Assembly: GCA_016180645.1 (NCBI GenBank)
Contig: JACPAV010000002.1
Coordinates: 124,001-188,000 of the forward strand
Direction of reading: 5' to 3'
Source of the DNA: Nitrospirota bacterium
GTDB taxonomy: Bacteria; JACPQY01
Length of the DNA stretch: 64,000 nt
Positions 51,689 to 59,625 of the stretch are shown piece after piece. How positions within the stretch are numbered: the stretch's first letter is position 1; each line of letters starts with the position of its first letter. The translations under genes were made by a program, and so were the position numbers. The notes under the pieces were generated by a model. That model searched no databases. It was not told the DNA's origin and was given only the letters and a program-made list of their open reading frames with translations.

Positions 51689-52713
51689 GGGTACTCAATC
51701 CTTTCCTCCCGCCCGGTACGGGAGGAACGTCGCGCCGCGTCGCAAACGGCCAGGGCCTTCACCCCTTCGTTCGCCGTCGCCAGTTGCGCCGAGGCCCCAG
51801 GGTCCTTGCCGCCGTTCACGAAAGCCCGGTCTTGTGCCAGGAGCATGTCCTCCTTGGCCTGCGGGAAAGTCGTCACGTGCCGGTCTTCCCCAACTCGGGA
51901 AACCGCGGTCGTACCCGTGAGACCGTCCCACTCGATCGTGCCCTCGGAGCCGTGGGCGCGCATCATGCGCCTCCACGGTCGGGTGACATAGTCCAGCGTG
52001 AGCGAGACCATCCAGCCTCCCGGAGCCTCCCAAAGGAGGTCGGCCGACTCTTCAGACTCTATGCCCAACTGCTTCCCTTTCTTCAACTTCGCCTGAATGT
52101 GCGCGGGCCATCCGTACAGCCATCCCGCGTAGTCGATTTCGTGGATCAGATCCCTCAACACACCGCCTTCCCCTTCACGTGCCGAGTAGGTTGACCGATA
52201 AGGCCGCGCCGGCCTCCAATCCGGAAGATAGGACTGGCATTCAATCCGTACGCTGTGCAAATCCCCGATTCGAGGGAGGATTCGCCGGAACGCGTTCAGG
52301 GAATCACAAAATCGCAAGGTGTTCCCGATGAAGAGACTTCGGCCCAAATTCACGGCCCTCCTCCTGAGTGCCTCGGACCGAGGAGCGTCTTCCGCAAGGG
52401 GCTTCTCGATGAGCACATCCATCCCGGTCTCCAAGGCCGTCCAGCCGTCCTCATAGTGACAGCCTGTATCCGTTGCAATGACGGCGATCTTCGCGCCCTC
52501 GCGGGCGGCCTCCTGAAGATCCGAAGCCGTTTCCAGGCCAAGGGCCAGAAGCTCCGTCCGTCTTTCCTTCCTCCGCGGCACCGCAACGGGAACGGCCTCG
52601 CCCATCCGTCGGATCACTTCCAAATGCCGCAGCCCGATGGTGCCCGTTCCGCGAACAGCCACCCTCACGGGGGAGGCCGTCCCGTCTACGCCGCCAGGCT
52701 CTTGGGTGCGCAT
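51685..52713 (-). CDS. Gfo/Idh/MocA family oxidoreductase
   Basis: The 342-residue enzyme has an NAD motif VRVAVRGTGTIGLRHLEVI, the EKP signature in DVLIEKPLAED and GGVLRDLIHEIDYAGWLYGWP, with the HEIDY histidine. Similar genes accompany legF in many NulO loci and are thought to modify the sugar. ATG 52713 is used; it lies 14 bases after the radical SAM stop. Substrate unknown. Confidence 0.82.
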   Translation of the reverse strand: MRTQEPGGVDGTASPVRVAVRGTGTIGLRHLEVIRRMGEAVPVAVPRRKERRTELLALGLETASDLQEAAREGAKIAVIATDTGCHYEDGWTALETGMDVLIEKPLAEDAPRSEALRRRAVNLGRSLFIGNTLRFCDSLNAFRRILPRIGDLHSVRIECQSYLPDWRPARPYRSTYSAREGEGGVLRDLIHEIDYAGWLYGWPAHIQAKLKKGKQLGIESEESADLLWEAPGGWMVSLTLDYVTRPWRRMMRAHGSEGTIEWDGLTGTTAVSRVGEDRHVTTFPQAKEDMLLAQDRAFVNGGKDPGASAQLATANEGVKALAVCDAARRSSRTGREERIEYP

Positions 52714-52726
52714 CGCCCCGGAAATA

Positions 52727-54328
52727 TCAAGCGGCCGGTTTGTCCGCCGGCAGCGGCGGTGGGGAGGGGAAAGCGGACGCGGGAGGACGATCATGGCCGG
52801 TTTCGGCAACCCCATTTCCCCTCCCGGAGCGCCGATCGTTTCCTCTCTGCTCGACTTCGGCCAATCTCTTGAAATCGAACCTCACCATCAGTTCCCGAAG
52901 CCCGTAGAGTTCGAGGGCGCTGAACCGTTCCGAAATGACCGCCGAGATCTTTGTCGCGTCGCCCAAATCCAAAAGGAATGCCTCCAAGTCGCCTCCGTAC
53001 TGCTCCAGGATTCGATCCTTGTAGACGGCGTACCACTCCGAGCCCGGATAAGGGGTGGCGAAGAATGGCTTGACCACGAGGCCCAGCTCCTCCCAGGCCT
53101 TCACGTTGTCCATCAACGAATCGAAATCCTCCGTCGGAAAACCCATCATTTGATTGGGAATGGGCCGGATACCCGCATCGATGGTCCAGTGGAACGAACG
53201 GATGTTTGTCTCGGGAGTCGCTCCTTTACCGAGCGTCTTGAGTATTCTCTTTGAGAAAGACTCATATCCATAGACCAGATGGGAGCAACCCGACTGCCGC
53301 ATTTTCCTCAAGATCTCCGGGGTGCAGAGCGTCGCGTGGCTTGTTCCGCTCCAGTGCATCCCCTCGCAATCGGCGCCGTGCCTGACGCCCTCCCGGACGC
53401 ATTTCGGTTGCAGCCCTTCGCCGATCCACAAGTCGCAAATCGCGCTCAGCCAGGTCCTCCCGGATGTCTGATCCATCGTCATCAAGTTCTCATCAAGAAA
53501 CCCGATAAAATCGACTTGGTATCGTTCCCGAAGGTGCCGGGCCAGGTTCACAACATAGCGCGGGCTGTGATACCGAATGTCACGCGTGTAGGAACCCGGC
53601 AGGTCAAAACTCACGTCCCGCTCTCCCTCCTGATTGATCACGTACTTCATGTCCCCGCTGAGCCCCAGATGAAAACAGAATTTGCACACCAACGAGCATC
53701 CGTAGGAGGCGTTGATGTCCAATCGCCGCCGGGCCATCATTCCTTCTTCCGAGAACAGGGCTTGGCTGTTGCGAAAATAAACCTCTTCGAGGGGAAAGAG
53801 ATCGTAGGCCGGAAAGGGAAGAGTATCCAGGTCCCTGAGGAGATCTCTCGGACGCGTCATGGCCAGACGTCCATCGCCGGAACGATAGATCAGGCCGTCA
53901 ATCCCGGAAGGATCGGGTTGGCCGCCGCCAAGCCGGGAGAGCAACTCCGGAAAGGTCTGAAAGGCTTCCCCCACTACGCCCAGGTCGAATTCAGGCAGGA
54001 GCCGCATGATTTCCCTCGGCATCGCCGTCAGGATCCCCCCGCCGAGCACCCTTAGAGCGCGTGGGGCGAATTCTTTGGATAGCCGGCCGATCTTCCTGAC
54101 GTAGCCATAGGTCGTCGTGATCCCCCCGGTCGCCACCACGTCCCAACCATCCGCCTCCAGGACCTGCCTCAATACCTCGTCGCCCAGACGCCAAGCGTTG
54201 GCGTCGTACACCTGGACCTGGTGGCCGTTCCGCATCGCCAGGGCCGCCAGAAGGGCCATGCCGTACGGAACGTGGCGCGGAACGTCTTCCGCCCGCACGA
54301 TAGGATTGATGAACAAGACTTTGGCCAT
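52727..54328 (-). CDS. B12-binding-domain radical SAM protein
   Basis: The 533-residue protein has a B12-like N-domain (KVLFINPIVRAEDVPRHVPYGMALLAALAMRNGH, VVATGGITTTYGYVRKIG) and radical SAM CX3CX2C in NASYGCSLVCKFCFHLG. VYGYESFSKRILKTLGKG follows. The tail after FDFKRLAEVEQRG is low-complexity and Pro-rich. It could methylate an unactivated carbon of a sugar or act on the 64-residue peptide encoded just upstream (gap 83 bases). Confidence 0.8.
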   Translation of the reverse strand: MAKVLFINPIVRAEDVPRHVPYGMALLAALAMRNGHQVQVYDANAWRLGDEVLRQVLEADGWDVVATGGITTTYGYVRKIGRLSKEFAPRALRVLGGGILTAMPREIMRLLPEFDLGVVGEAFQTFPELLSRLGGGQPDPSGIDGLIYRSGDGRLAMTRPRDLLRDLDTLPFPAYDLFPLEEVYFRNSQALFSEEGMMARRRLDINASYGCSLVCKFCFHLGLSGDMKYVINQEGERDVSFDLPGSYTRDIRYHSPRYVVNLARHLRERYQVDFIGFLDENLMTMDQTSGRTWLSAICDLWIGEGLQPKCVREGVRHGADCEGMHWSGTSHATLCTPEILRKMRQSGCSHLVYGYESFSKRILKTLGKGATPETNIRSFHWTIDAGIRPIPNQMMGFPTEDFDSLMDNVKAWEELGLVVKPFFATPYPGSEWYAVYKDRILEQYGGDLEAFLLDLGDATKISAVISERFSALELYGLRELMVRFDFKRLAEVEQRGNDRRSGRGNGVAETGHDRPPASAFPSPPPLPADKPAA

Positions 54329-54411
54329 CTAGTAGGTTCTCATGTCCGCTCCCCGCTCACCTGCGGAACGACAAGCCATGGGGCCGATGTGATCCGACGG
54401 CTCTCCGGTGG

Positions 54412-54606
54412 TCAGGAACCGGCCTCCCCGCTGTTCCCCGTGCCCGCATCCCCCTTGTAGATGAACTTCTTCCTGGAAACGAAGGAAATGCTTCCCCCCA
54501 ATTTTTTCAGGGCTTCCCTCTCGAACGTCTCCGTCAAGTCGTCGGATGGTTCGCCGGCCCGCACGGGATTCTTCGGTGTGAAATTTCCTTTCAAGACTTC
54601 ACGCAT
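54412..54606 (-). CDS. 64-residue unknown protein beside a radical SAM gene
   Basis: This small gene has a strong ribosome site, GAGGAGG seven bases before ATG 54606. The product is charged (MREVLKGNFTPKNPVRAGEP, FEREALKKLGG) and ends in a Gly/Ser-rich tail (GDAGTGNSGEAGS). No family is recognised. Its place directly upstream of a B12/radical SAM enzyme resembles that of a modified-peptide precursor, but it could equally be a small regulator for the NusG-like protein, which is encoded 138 bases upstream. Confidence 0.6.
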   Translation of the reverse strand: MREVLKGNFTPKNPVRAGEPSDDLTETFEREALKKLGGSISFVSRKKFIYKGDAGTGNSGEAGS

Positions 54607-54744
54607 GGCTTTCCTCCTCTCCTGTCCTTTTCGGATTTCCGCAGCCGGCGGTTGCACAACCCCAGCCTATAGCTCCGCAGTGTCCCGTGCCGGCGCCGCC
54701 ATCGCATCGGACTACAGCCCATCCTGAACCGAACGGGGGAACGT

Positions 54745-55239
54745 TCAGCAGGGCTCGACGGACCGCGGCTCGACTTCAACCGCCACGGATTGACCGAGCA
54801 GGTCTATCGAGACGATCAGGACGCCTTTCTTGTCGCAGTTCCTGACGAACTGACCGGCCAGACCTCTCAGAGGACCCCGCGTTACACAGACCACATCCCC
54901 CCCCCTGAGATAGGGGTGGGGCCGGGGCAGACCGTTGCCTAGAAGTTGCCTGACGGCCCCAATCTGATCTTCCGGAATCGCCTCAGGCCGAGCGGGATCG
55001 TACCCGATCAAGTCCACCACTCCATGGGTTTTCTTTGCGTCAAGCCAGTCCTCATAGCTCTCCTCGCATTGGAGAAAAACGTACCCCGGGAAAAGTGGGC
55101 GATTCGTCTCTACCTCACGGGATCGAATCCAGCGCGAAGCCCGATAGGTGGGGAAAAAAACCTCGGGGAATCGATTCTTCAGAGCACCGGCGACTGCGGC
55201 CTCGTGATTGGAGCGTGTCCTTGCTGCGTACCATTCCAT
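54745..55239 (-). CDS. NusG/RfaH-like transcription antiterminator
   Basis: The 164-residue protein has the NGN domain (MEWYAARTRSNHEAAVAGAL, FFPTYRASRWIRSREVETNRPLFPGYVFLQ) and a C-terminal KOW domain (GDVVCVTRGPLRGLAGQFVR). Being specialised and placed at the head of a glycan operon, it corresponds to RfaH/UpxY/LoaP-type factors that let RNA polymerase read long polysaccharide operons. ATG 55239 is preceded by a promoter at 55303-55332. Core NusG is expected elsewhere in the genome next to ribosomal genes. Confidence 0.88.
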   Translation of the reverse strand: MEWYAARTRSNHEAAVAGALKNRFPEVFFPTYRASRWIRSREVETNRPLFPGYVFLQCEESYEDWLDAKKTHGVVDLIGYDPARPEAIPEDQIGAVRQLLGNGLPRPHPYLRGGDVVCVTRGPLRGLAGQFVRNCDKKGVLIVSIDLLGQSVAVEVEPRSVEPC

Positions 55240-55302
55240 GGTCACTCGCAATTCCCTTTCGAAAACCCTATCTGCCTACAACTTCAAGTACTTTCCAGAG
55301 AT

Positions 55303-55332
55303 ATTCTACCGTATATTGATCCAACGTGTCAA
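55303..55332 (-). promoter_or_regulatory. Promoter of the NusG-like gene and the long glycan operon
   Basis: Minus-strand TTGACA (55332-55327), 18-base spacer and TAGAAT (55308-55303) give a near-consensus sigma70 promoter. The leader to ATG 55239 is about 58 bases. The surrounding 172-bp gap is AT-richer than its neighbours. Confidence 0.7.
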
Positions 55333-55423
55333 GTTGAAGGCTCCATTCCATGCCCTTTCCATCGTTCGTTAACTTAATAATAGATCGGCCTCAAATTGCA
55401 GAAAGTTTAGCCGCCGGCAGCGA

Positions 55424-56209
55424 TCAGGCGTATCCAAGAGACATGACCTGCCGCAGAACCTCGCCCTGCCGGATCTGCCCACTCAGGCAGCTCTCGACAA
55501 GCTGCGCGTCCTCTGGAATGTTGATCGATGGAAAACCGCGCGAGAACTCGACCCCCCACAGAGGCTCGTCATGCTCGACCACCCGCGACTGATCGATGGA
55601 TTCCAAGCATTCAAGAGGGGTGCGCTCCATCCGGGTGAATCGTCCCAGGAAGTTTCGATGGTAACCCAGGATTCCCAGGATTTTCCTGACCGGATCGAAG
55701 GCGCCGTTCCTGAGAGGGAGGCCCGAGAAATCTCGAGAGCAATACAGGACACGGCCTTTTCGGGAGACTACGCATTTGACCACCGTCCGGTCGGCCAACT
55801 CCTTTTTCTCATCGATCTTGGCCACGGCGTTCCAAGCCTGGATGTCCGGCCTTTCGCGAATGGCCGCGGTCATCCGAAGCAGGTCCTCGGGCAGGACCAG
55901 CGGCTCATCGCCCTGGATGTTGACGACGTGGGTGCAACTCAGCCGCTCCGCGGCTTCCGCCACTCGGTCCGAGGCCGCCACGTGCGACGCGGACGTCATG
56001 GCGACCTTGGCGCCGAGCGGCTCGATCGCTTCCCGGATCCGCTCGTCGCACGTCGCCACAACCACCTCGCTGAAGCCGCCGCTCAGGACCGCCCGCCGAC
56101 GCACATGCTCCACCATGGGCAATCCCCGAATCTCCAGGAGGGGTTTTCCGGGAAAACGACCGGAGGCCATCCTCGCAGGAATGACGGCGGCAATGCGAAT
56201 CATCTCCAT
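55424..56209 (-). CDS. kdsB: CMP-Kdo synthetase-like cytidylyltransferase
   Basis: The 261-residue product shows IAAVIPARMASGRFPGKPLLEIRGLPMVEHV, ATCDERIREAIEPLGAKVAMTS, VNIQGDEPLVLPE and the WGVEFSRGFPSINIPEDAQLVE ending of KdsB. It would activate a 3-deoxy-2-ulosonic acid with CTP. No KdsA or KdsC is present nearby; instead it ends a coupled set with an aldolase and SDRs, so the substrate may be an unusual acid. ATG 56209 or ATG 56203 could be the start. Confidence 0.85.
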   Translation of the reverse strand: MEMIRIAAVIPARMASGRFPGKPLLEIRGLPMVEHVRRRAVLSGGFSEVVVATCDERIREAIEPLGAKVAMTSASHVAASDRVAEAAERLSCTHVVNIQGDEPLVLPEDLLRMTAAIRERPDIQAWNAVAKIDEKKELADRTVVKCVVSRKGRVLYCSRDFSGLPLRNGAFDPVRKILGILGYHRNFLGRFTRMERTPLECLESIDQSRVVEHDEPLWGVEFSRGFPSINIPEDAQLVESCLSGQIRQGEVLRQVMSLGYA

Positions 56210-56216
56210 TCTTCGA

Positions 56217-56972
56217 TTATTGCGGAAACGCGCCGCAGTCTACATTGATGCATTGTCCGGTGATGGCGGACGCCGCGGGACTCACCAGAAAATGCACGAG
56301 TCGCGCCACCTCTTCGGCGATCGGAAGCCTTCCCAAGGCGGTTTGCTCCCCGGCAAAAGCCGCCAGGTAGGCTTTCACGGACGACCCCGCGGCCGGGGAC
56401 GCGGGCTCCTCCAGTGCCCCGAGAAGATGCTCGGTCTCGATGTAGACGGGGCACACCGCATTGACCCGTATTCCGCGAGGTCCCAGCTCCTTGGCCAATG
56501 CCTGCGTAAGGCCGTTCACCGCGAACTTGCTCGCGCAGTAAACGCTGTTGTTCGCACTCCCCCTCTTCCCCGCCAGGCTGGAAACGTTTACAATGGATCC
56601 TCCCGGGCGGATGAAGTTCGACACCTCGGCGCACCCCCACAAGGTTCCATAAACATTCGTCTCAAAGATCCCCGCCACAAATTCCGGATCCAGGTCACCC
56701 AGACTCCGCCATCGCGATCTCCCGGCGCAATTGACCCACACATCCACTCCCCCCCACCGCCTGACGATTTCGGACACGAAGCCCCCCACTTCCCCTCTAT
56801 GTCGCACGTCCGCCTGAACATGCACCATGCCGTCGGGGAGAGGGTCCGGCCTTGACGATCGCGAGCAGACTCCCACACGGTACCCTTCGGCCAGGAAAAC
56901 GTCGGCGATGGCCCTTCCGATGCCGCGCGTGCCGCCCGTTACGGCCGCGATCCCTCCGGAACCCGCCTTCAT
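56217..56972 (-). CDS. Short-chain dehydrogenase/reductase
   Basis: The 251-residue classical SDR begins GIAAVTGGTRGIGRAIADVFLAEGYRVG and has VNCAGRSRWRSLGDL, NVSSLAGKRGSANNS and catalytic Y-C-A-S-K (VYCASKFAVNGLTQAL). ATG 56972 overlaps the stop of the next upstream SDR (ATGA). It probably reduces or oxidises a keto sugar acid in the same pathway as the adjacent aldolase. Confidence 0.82.
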   Translation of the reverse strand: MKAGSGGIAAVTGGTRGIGRAIADVFLAEGYRVGVCSRSSRPDPLPDGMVHVQADVRHRGEVGGFVSEIVRRWGGVDVWVNCAGRSRWRSLGDLDPEFVAGIFETNVYGTLWGCAEVSNFIRPGGSIVNVSSLAGKRGSANNSVYCASKFAVNGLTQALAKELGPRGIRVNAVCPVYIETEHLLGALEEPASPAAGSSVKAYLAAFAGEQTALGRLPIAEEVARLVHFLVSPAASAITGQCINVDCGAFPQ

Positions 56973-57709
56973 AGGGTCATCGCCGTGAAACCGCCATCGA
57001 CCGAGATGACCGCTCCCGTGACGAATCGAGCCGCAGCGGAGGACAGCCAAAGGACGGCGCCCACCAACTCCTCGGGCCGGCCGAACCGTCCCATGGGCGT
57101 GTGACCCAGGATCCTGGCTTTTCGGTCGTCGTCGATGAAATGCTCCATGCTCCATGGTGTGGGAAAGAAACCCGGCCTCAGGGCGTTGACCCGGACGTCG
57201 TACGGCGCCCATTCTCGGGCGAGATTCTGCGTCAGATTGGTAATCGCCGCCTTCGCCGCTGAATAGACAAACGCCTTCGACAGAGGAGGGCCGGACGAGA
57301 CGGAACTGAAATTAATGATGGAGCCGCCGCGTTGCCGGATCATCGTCTCTCCAAACACCTGGCACGCGTAGAGCGGTCCCACAAGATTGACCCCCATGAT
57401 CCTCTCGATCTCCGCCGCTGAGATCTCCATGAACGAGGTCGGAGCATTCGTCCCGGCGGCATTGAGGAGGACATCCACCCGTCCAAACCGCCGAAGGATT
57501 TCATCGCGACACCGACCGAGATCGTTCTTGGAGGTCACGTCACACGGCAGGCACCGGGCATCCTTCGACCCCGCTCCCGCAACGTCAAGGACCACGACTT
57601 CCATCCCCGCCCCCCGCATGGCCTCGGTGAGAGCGGAACCCAGGTGCCCGTGCCCCCCGGCCACCACGGCCACCTTGCCCCTCAGAGCGAAGAGATCCTC
57701 CAGATTCAC
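56969..57709 (-). CDS. Short-chain dehydrogenase/reductase
   Basis: The 246-residue classical SDR has VAVVAGGHGHLGSALTEAMRGAGMEV, LNAAGTNAPTSFMEI, NFSSVSSGPPLSKAF and catalytic Y-S-A-A-K (VYSAAKAAITNLTQNL). The start is GTG 57709, overlapping the aldolase stop as GTGA. It is a distinct paralogue of the next SDR, suggesting two redox steps on one intermediate. Confidence 0.82.
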   Translation of the reverse strand: MNLEDLFALRGKVAVVAGGHGHLGSALTEAMRGAGMEVVVLDVAGAGSKDARCLPCDVTSKNDLGRCRDEILRRFGRVDVLLNAAGTNAPTSFMEISAAEIERIMGVNLVGPLYACQVFGETMIRQRGGSIINFSSVSSGPPLSKAFVYSAAKAAITNLTQNLAREWAPYDVRVNALRPGFFPTPWSMEHFIDDDRKARILGHTPMGRFGRPEELVGAVLWLSSAAARFVTGAVISVDGGFTAMTL

Positions 57710-58563
57710 GGACGCGCGGGAAAGGGACCGCCTTCGGCAGACCGCCCGGCCGAAGCCCGTCCCTTCTTCACGTGAACGACGGCCCCTTTGCCTCGGCACG
57801 CGCAAATGAGAGCCCGCATCCGCTCGCTCCATTTCCAGAGCACAAAAACGTCGGACGCTAGGACCGCAAAGGTGTATCCCATCTTGAGCACCCGTCCCAC
57901 GCCCGCACGGGAGGGCGACACCAATTGCGTGCCGCACGCTTTTCCCCGTCGTCGGCACGCCTGAATGACCCGGGTGCACGCCTGGACGACTCGCCGGTCC
58001 TCCAATTGCCCGGGGATCCCCAGGGATCCGGACAGGTCGTAGGGTCCCACCATCACGCCGTCCACCTCGGGGCAGGCCAGAAGCTCATCCGCGGCGTCCA
58101 CTCCCTCGATGGACTCAATCTGAATGATGATCGACGAACGCGCGTTCCAGTTCCTAACGTACTCTTCGAAACGGAACCCGTAACCTTGGGCGCGCGCTAC
58201 GCCGTAGCTCCGTTTTCCCACCGGCGGGTACTTGCACCACTCGACCAGGCGTTCCACCTGCTCCCGAGTCGAGACTTGCGGCACGATGAGTCCGGCGGCT
58301 CCGGAGTCCAGCAGCCGCTTGGCTTGCTCCGAGTTATGGGAGGAGATTCGAGGAAGACAGGGCACCCCCGCCGCGTGGGCTGCCGCGATGATTCGTTGCG
58401 CCTGTTCCTGACCGATCGTACTGTGCTCAAGGTCAATGCCGAGGAAATCGAAACCCGCCAGGCCGAAGGTTTCCGCGATCGAGGGATGGGCGAGCGACAT
58501 CCAGGCCCCGAAGACGGGGCTCCGCCGTTGGAAGATTTTCCCGTTCAGGGGGGGACGGGCCAC
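57706..58563 (-). CDS. HpcH/HpaI-type pyruvate aldolase
   Basis: The 285-residue class II aldolase has GAWMSLAHPSIAETFGLAGFDFLGIDLEH, the metal/pyruvate region GAAGLIVPQVSTREQVERLV, IIQIESIEGVDAADELLACPEVDGVMVGPYDLSGSLG. Such enzymes join or split pyruvate (or oxaloacetate) with an aldehyde to give 4-hydroxy-2-keto acids. The start is GTG 58563. The C-terminal 30 residues (VVHVKKGRASAGRS) are atypical. In this setting it may build a 3-deoxy-2-ulosonic acid, rather than degrade aromatics. Confidence 0.83.
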   Translation of the reverse strand: MARPPLNGKIFQRRSPVFGAWMSLAHPSIAETFGLAGFDFLGIDLEHSTIGQEQAQRIIAAAHAAGVPCLPRISSHNSEQAKRLLDSGAAGLIVPQVSTREQVERLVEWCKYPPVGKRSYGVARAQGYGFRFEEYVRNWNARSSIIIQIESIEGVDAADELLACPEVDGVMVGPYDLSGSLGIPGQLEDRRVVQACTRVIQACRRRGKACGTQLVSPSRAGVGRVLKMGYTFAVLASDVFVLWKWSERMRALICACRGKGAVVHVKKGRASAGRSAEGGPFPARP

Positions 58564-58569
58564 CGTCGT

Positions 58570-58928
58570 TCAGGCCGGTCGGCCGTTCCGTGTCCAACGC
58601 AACTGGAGCAGGCGTTTCCCGCCCGCCGGCCACTGTCTCAAGGCTTGGTCCAACGTGTAGACGGGATTCGCATCCCGGCGATCTTTCACCGCAACCGTCC
58701 CGGGCGCGTTCGTCTTGAGAAACACCCCGACCGCCGATTCGACGGCGCCCGATTCGGGACAATAGCAATCCTTCGGAAGAAACCGGTTGTGTGGGCCGCC
58801 CAGCACCATTCGGTTTCTGTAGATCCATATTTCCGGGCCAGGTTGCCTCGGCCCAGGCCGACGCGGAAGTCGAACGCCTCCGCATGCTTCCGGTTCTGCC
58901 ACTTTTGATACCAGCGGTGGGGCTCCAT
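58570..58928 (-). pseudogene. Small gene with apparent frameshift
   Basis: After the transaldolase stop an ATG (58928) opens a frame reading MEPHRWYQKWQNRKHAEAFD, which loses coding character by about 58815. A second frame then reads plausibly (IWIYRNRMVLGGPHNRFLPK, GVFLKTNAPGTVAVKDRR, LRQWPAGGKRLLQLRW) to a stop at 58570. Joined, they give about 118 residues. Either a frameshift (real or from assembly) splits one gene, or only the second part is a gene. No family is recognised. Confidence 0.4.
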
Positions 58929-58929
58929 C

Positions 58930-59625
58930 TCACTTCTTTTGAAGTCGGGTTCCGTCTTCCAGGAATTGCCGGACCGTCTCTTTGCTGTAGGGATGCACCA
59001 GGATCGTTTCCACCAGCGAGGGGACCACCGTGACGATGTCCGCGCCGGCCTCAAACCACTCGATCACGTTCAACGCCTCCCGCGTGGACCCGGCGATAAT
59101 TTTCGCCCCGTTCCCGAAGGCATCGAGCAGACTCCTCGTCCGCCGGATCTCCGTCCGGGAATCATATCCCATGTTGTTGACCCGCCCGCCGAAGATCGAA
59201 ACATACGTTGCCCCGGCCATCGCGGCGAGCAGGCACTGTTGCGCGCTCAACATGGCCGTCACATTCACACGAATGTTTCCTTTCGATTCCAGCTCGTGCG
59301 CCAGTTTCAGGTATTCCGTTCCCCCGTTGGGTCCGTGGATGGGAATTTTCACGACCGCATTCTTGCCCCATCCCGCCATGAGGCGGGCCTGCTCCCGCAT
59401 TTCGGCGGGGTCTCCCGCCGTCACCTCGAAGGAAACCGGCAAGGGGTCCACAAGGCGGGCCATCTCCCGGCAGTGCGTTTGCATGCCTTCCCAACCGCCC
59501 CCGATTCCATCTCTCAGAAGGATCGTGGGATTCGTCGTCACTCCGCGGATGATTCCCAGTCGATGGTACTTCTCAATTTCCTCCAGTTTGCCGGTATCGA
59601 GAAAAAGGCCCGTGAGCCGCGTCAT
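58930..59625 (-). CDS. Transaldolase/fructose-6-phosphate aldolase (TalC/Fsa type)
   Basis: The 231-residue barrel enzyme shows GLFLDTGKLEEIEKYHRLGIIRGVTTNPTIL and the Schiff-base lysine in NAVVKIPIHG (Lys93). VNVTAMLSAQQCLLAAMAGATYVSIFGGRVNNMG and a final VVPSLVETILVHP follow. Short transaldolases of this type transfer dihydroxyacetone and can supply sedoheptulose 7-phosphate. Coupled by ATGA to the GmhA-like isomerase, which uses that sugar, a heptose-supply role is likely. An aldol role on another sugar is also possible. Confidence 0.87.
   Translation of the reverse strand: MTRLTGLFLDTGKLEEIEKYHRLGIIRGVTTNPTILLRDGIGGGWEGMQTHCREMARLVDPLPVSFEVTAGDPAEMREQARLMAGWGKNAVVKIPIHGPNGGTEYLKLAHELESKGNIRVNVTAMLSAQQCLLAAMAGATYVSIFGGRVNNMGYDSRTEIRRTRSLLDAFGNGAKIIAGSTREALNVIEWFEAGADIVTVVPSLVETILVHPYSKETVRQFLEDGTRLQKK

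Noticed and set aside
54607-54744. Additional small gene or promoter between the NusG-like and 64-residue genes
   Set aside because: A CTATAGG box is present but has no partner -35, and no open frame with a ribosome site is seen.
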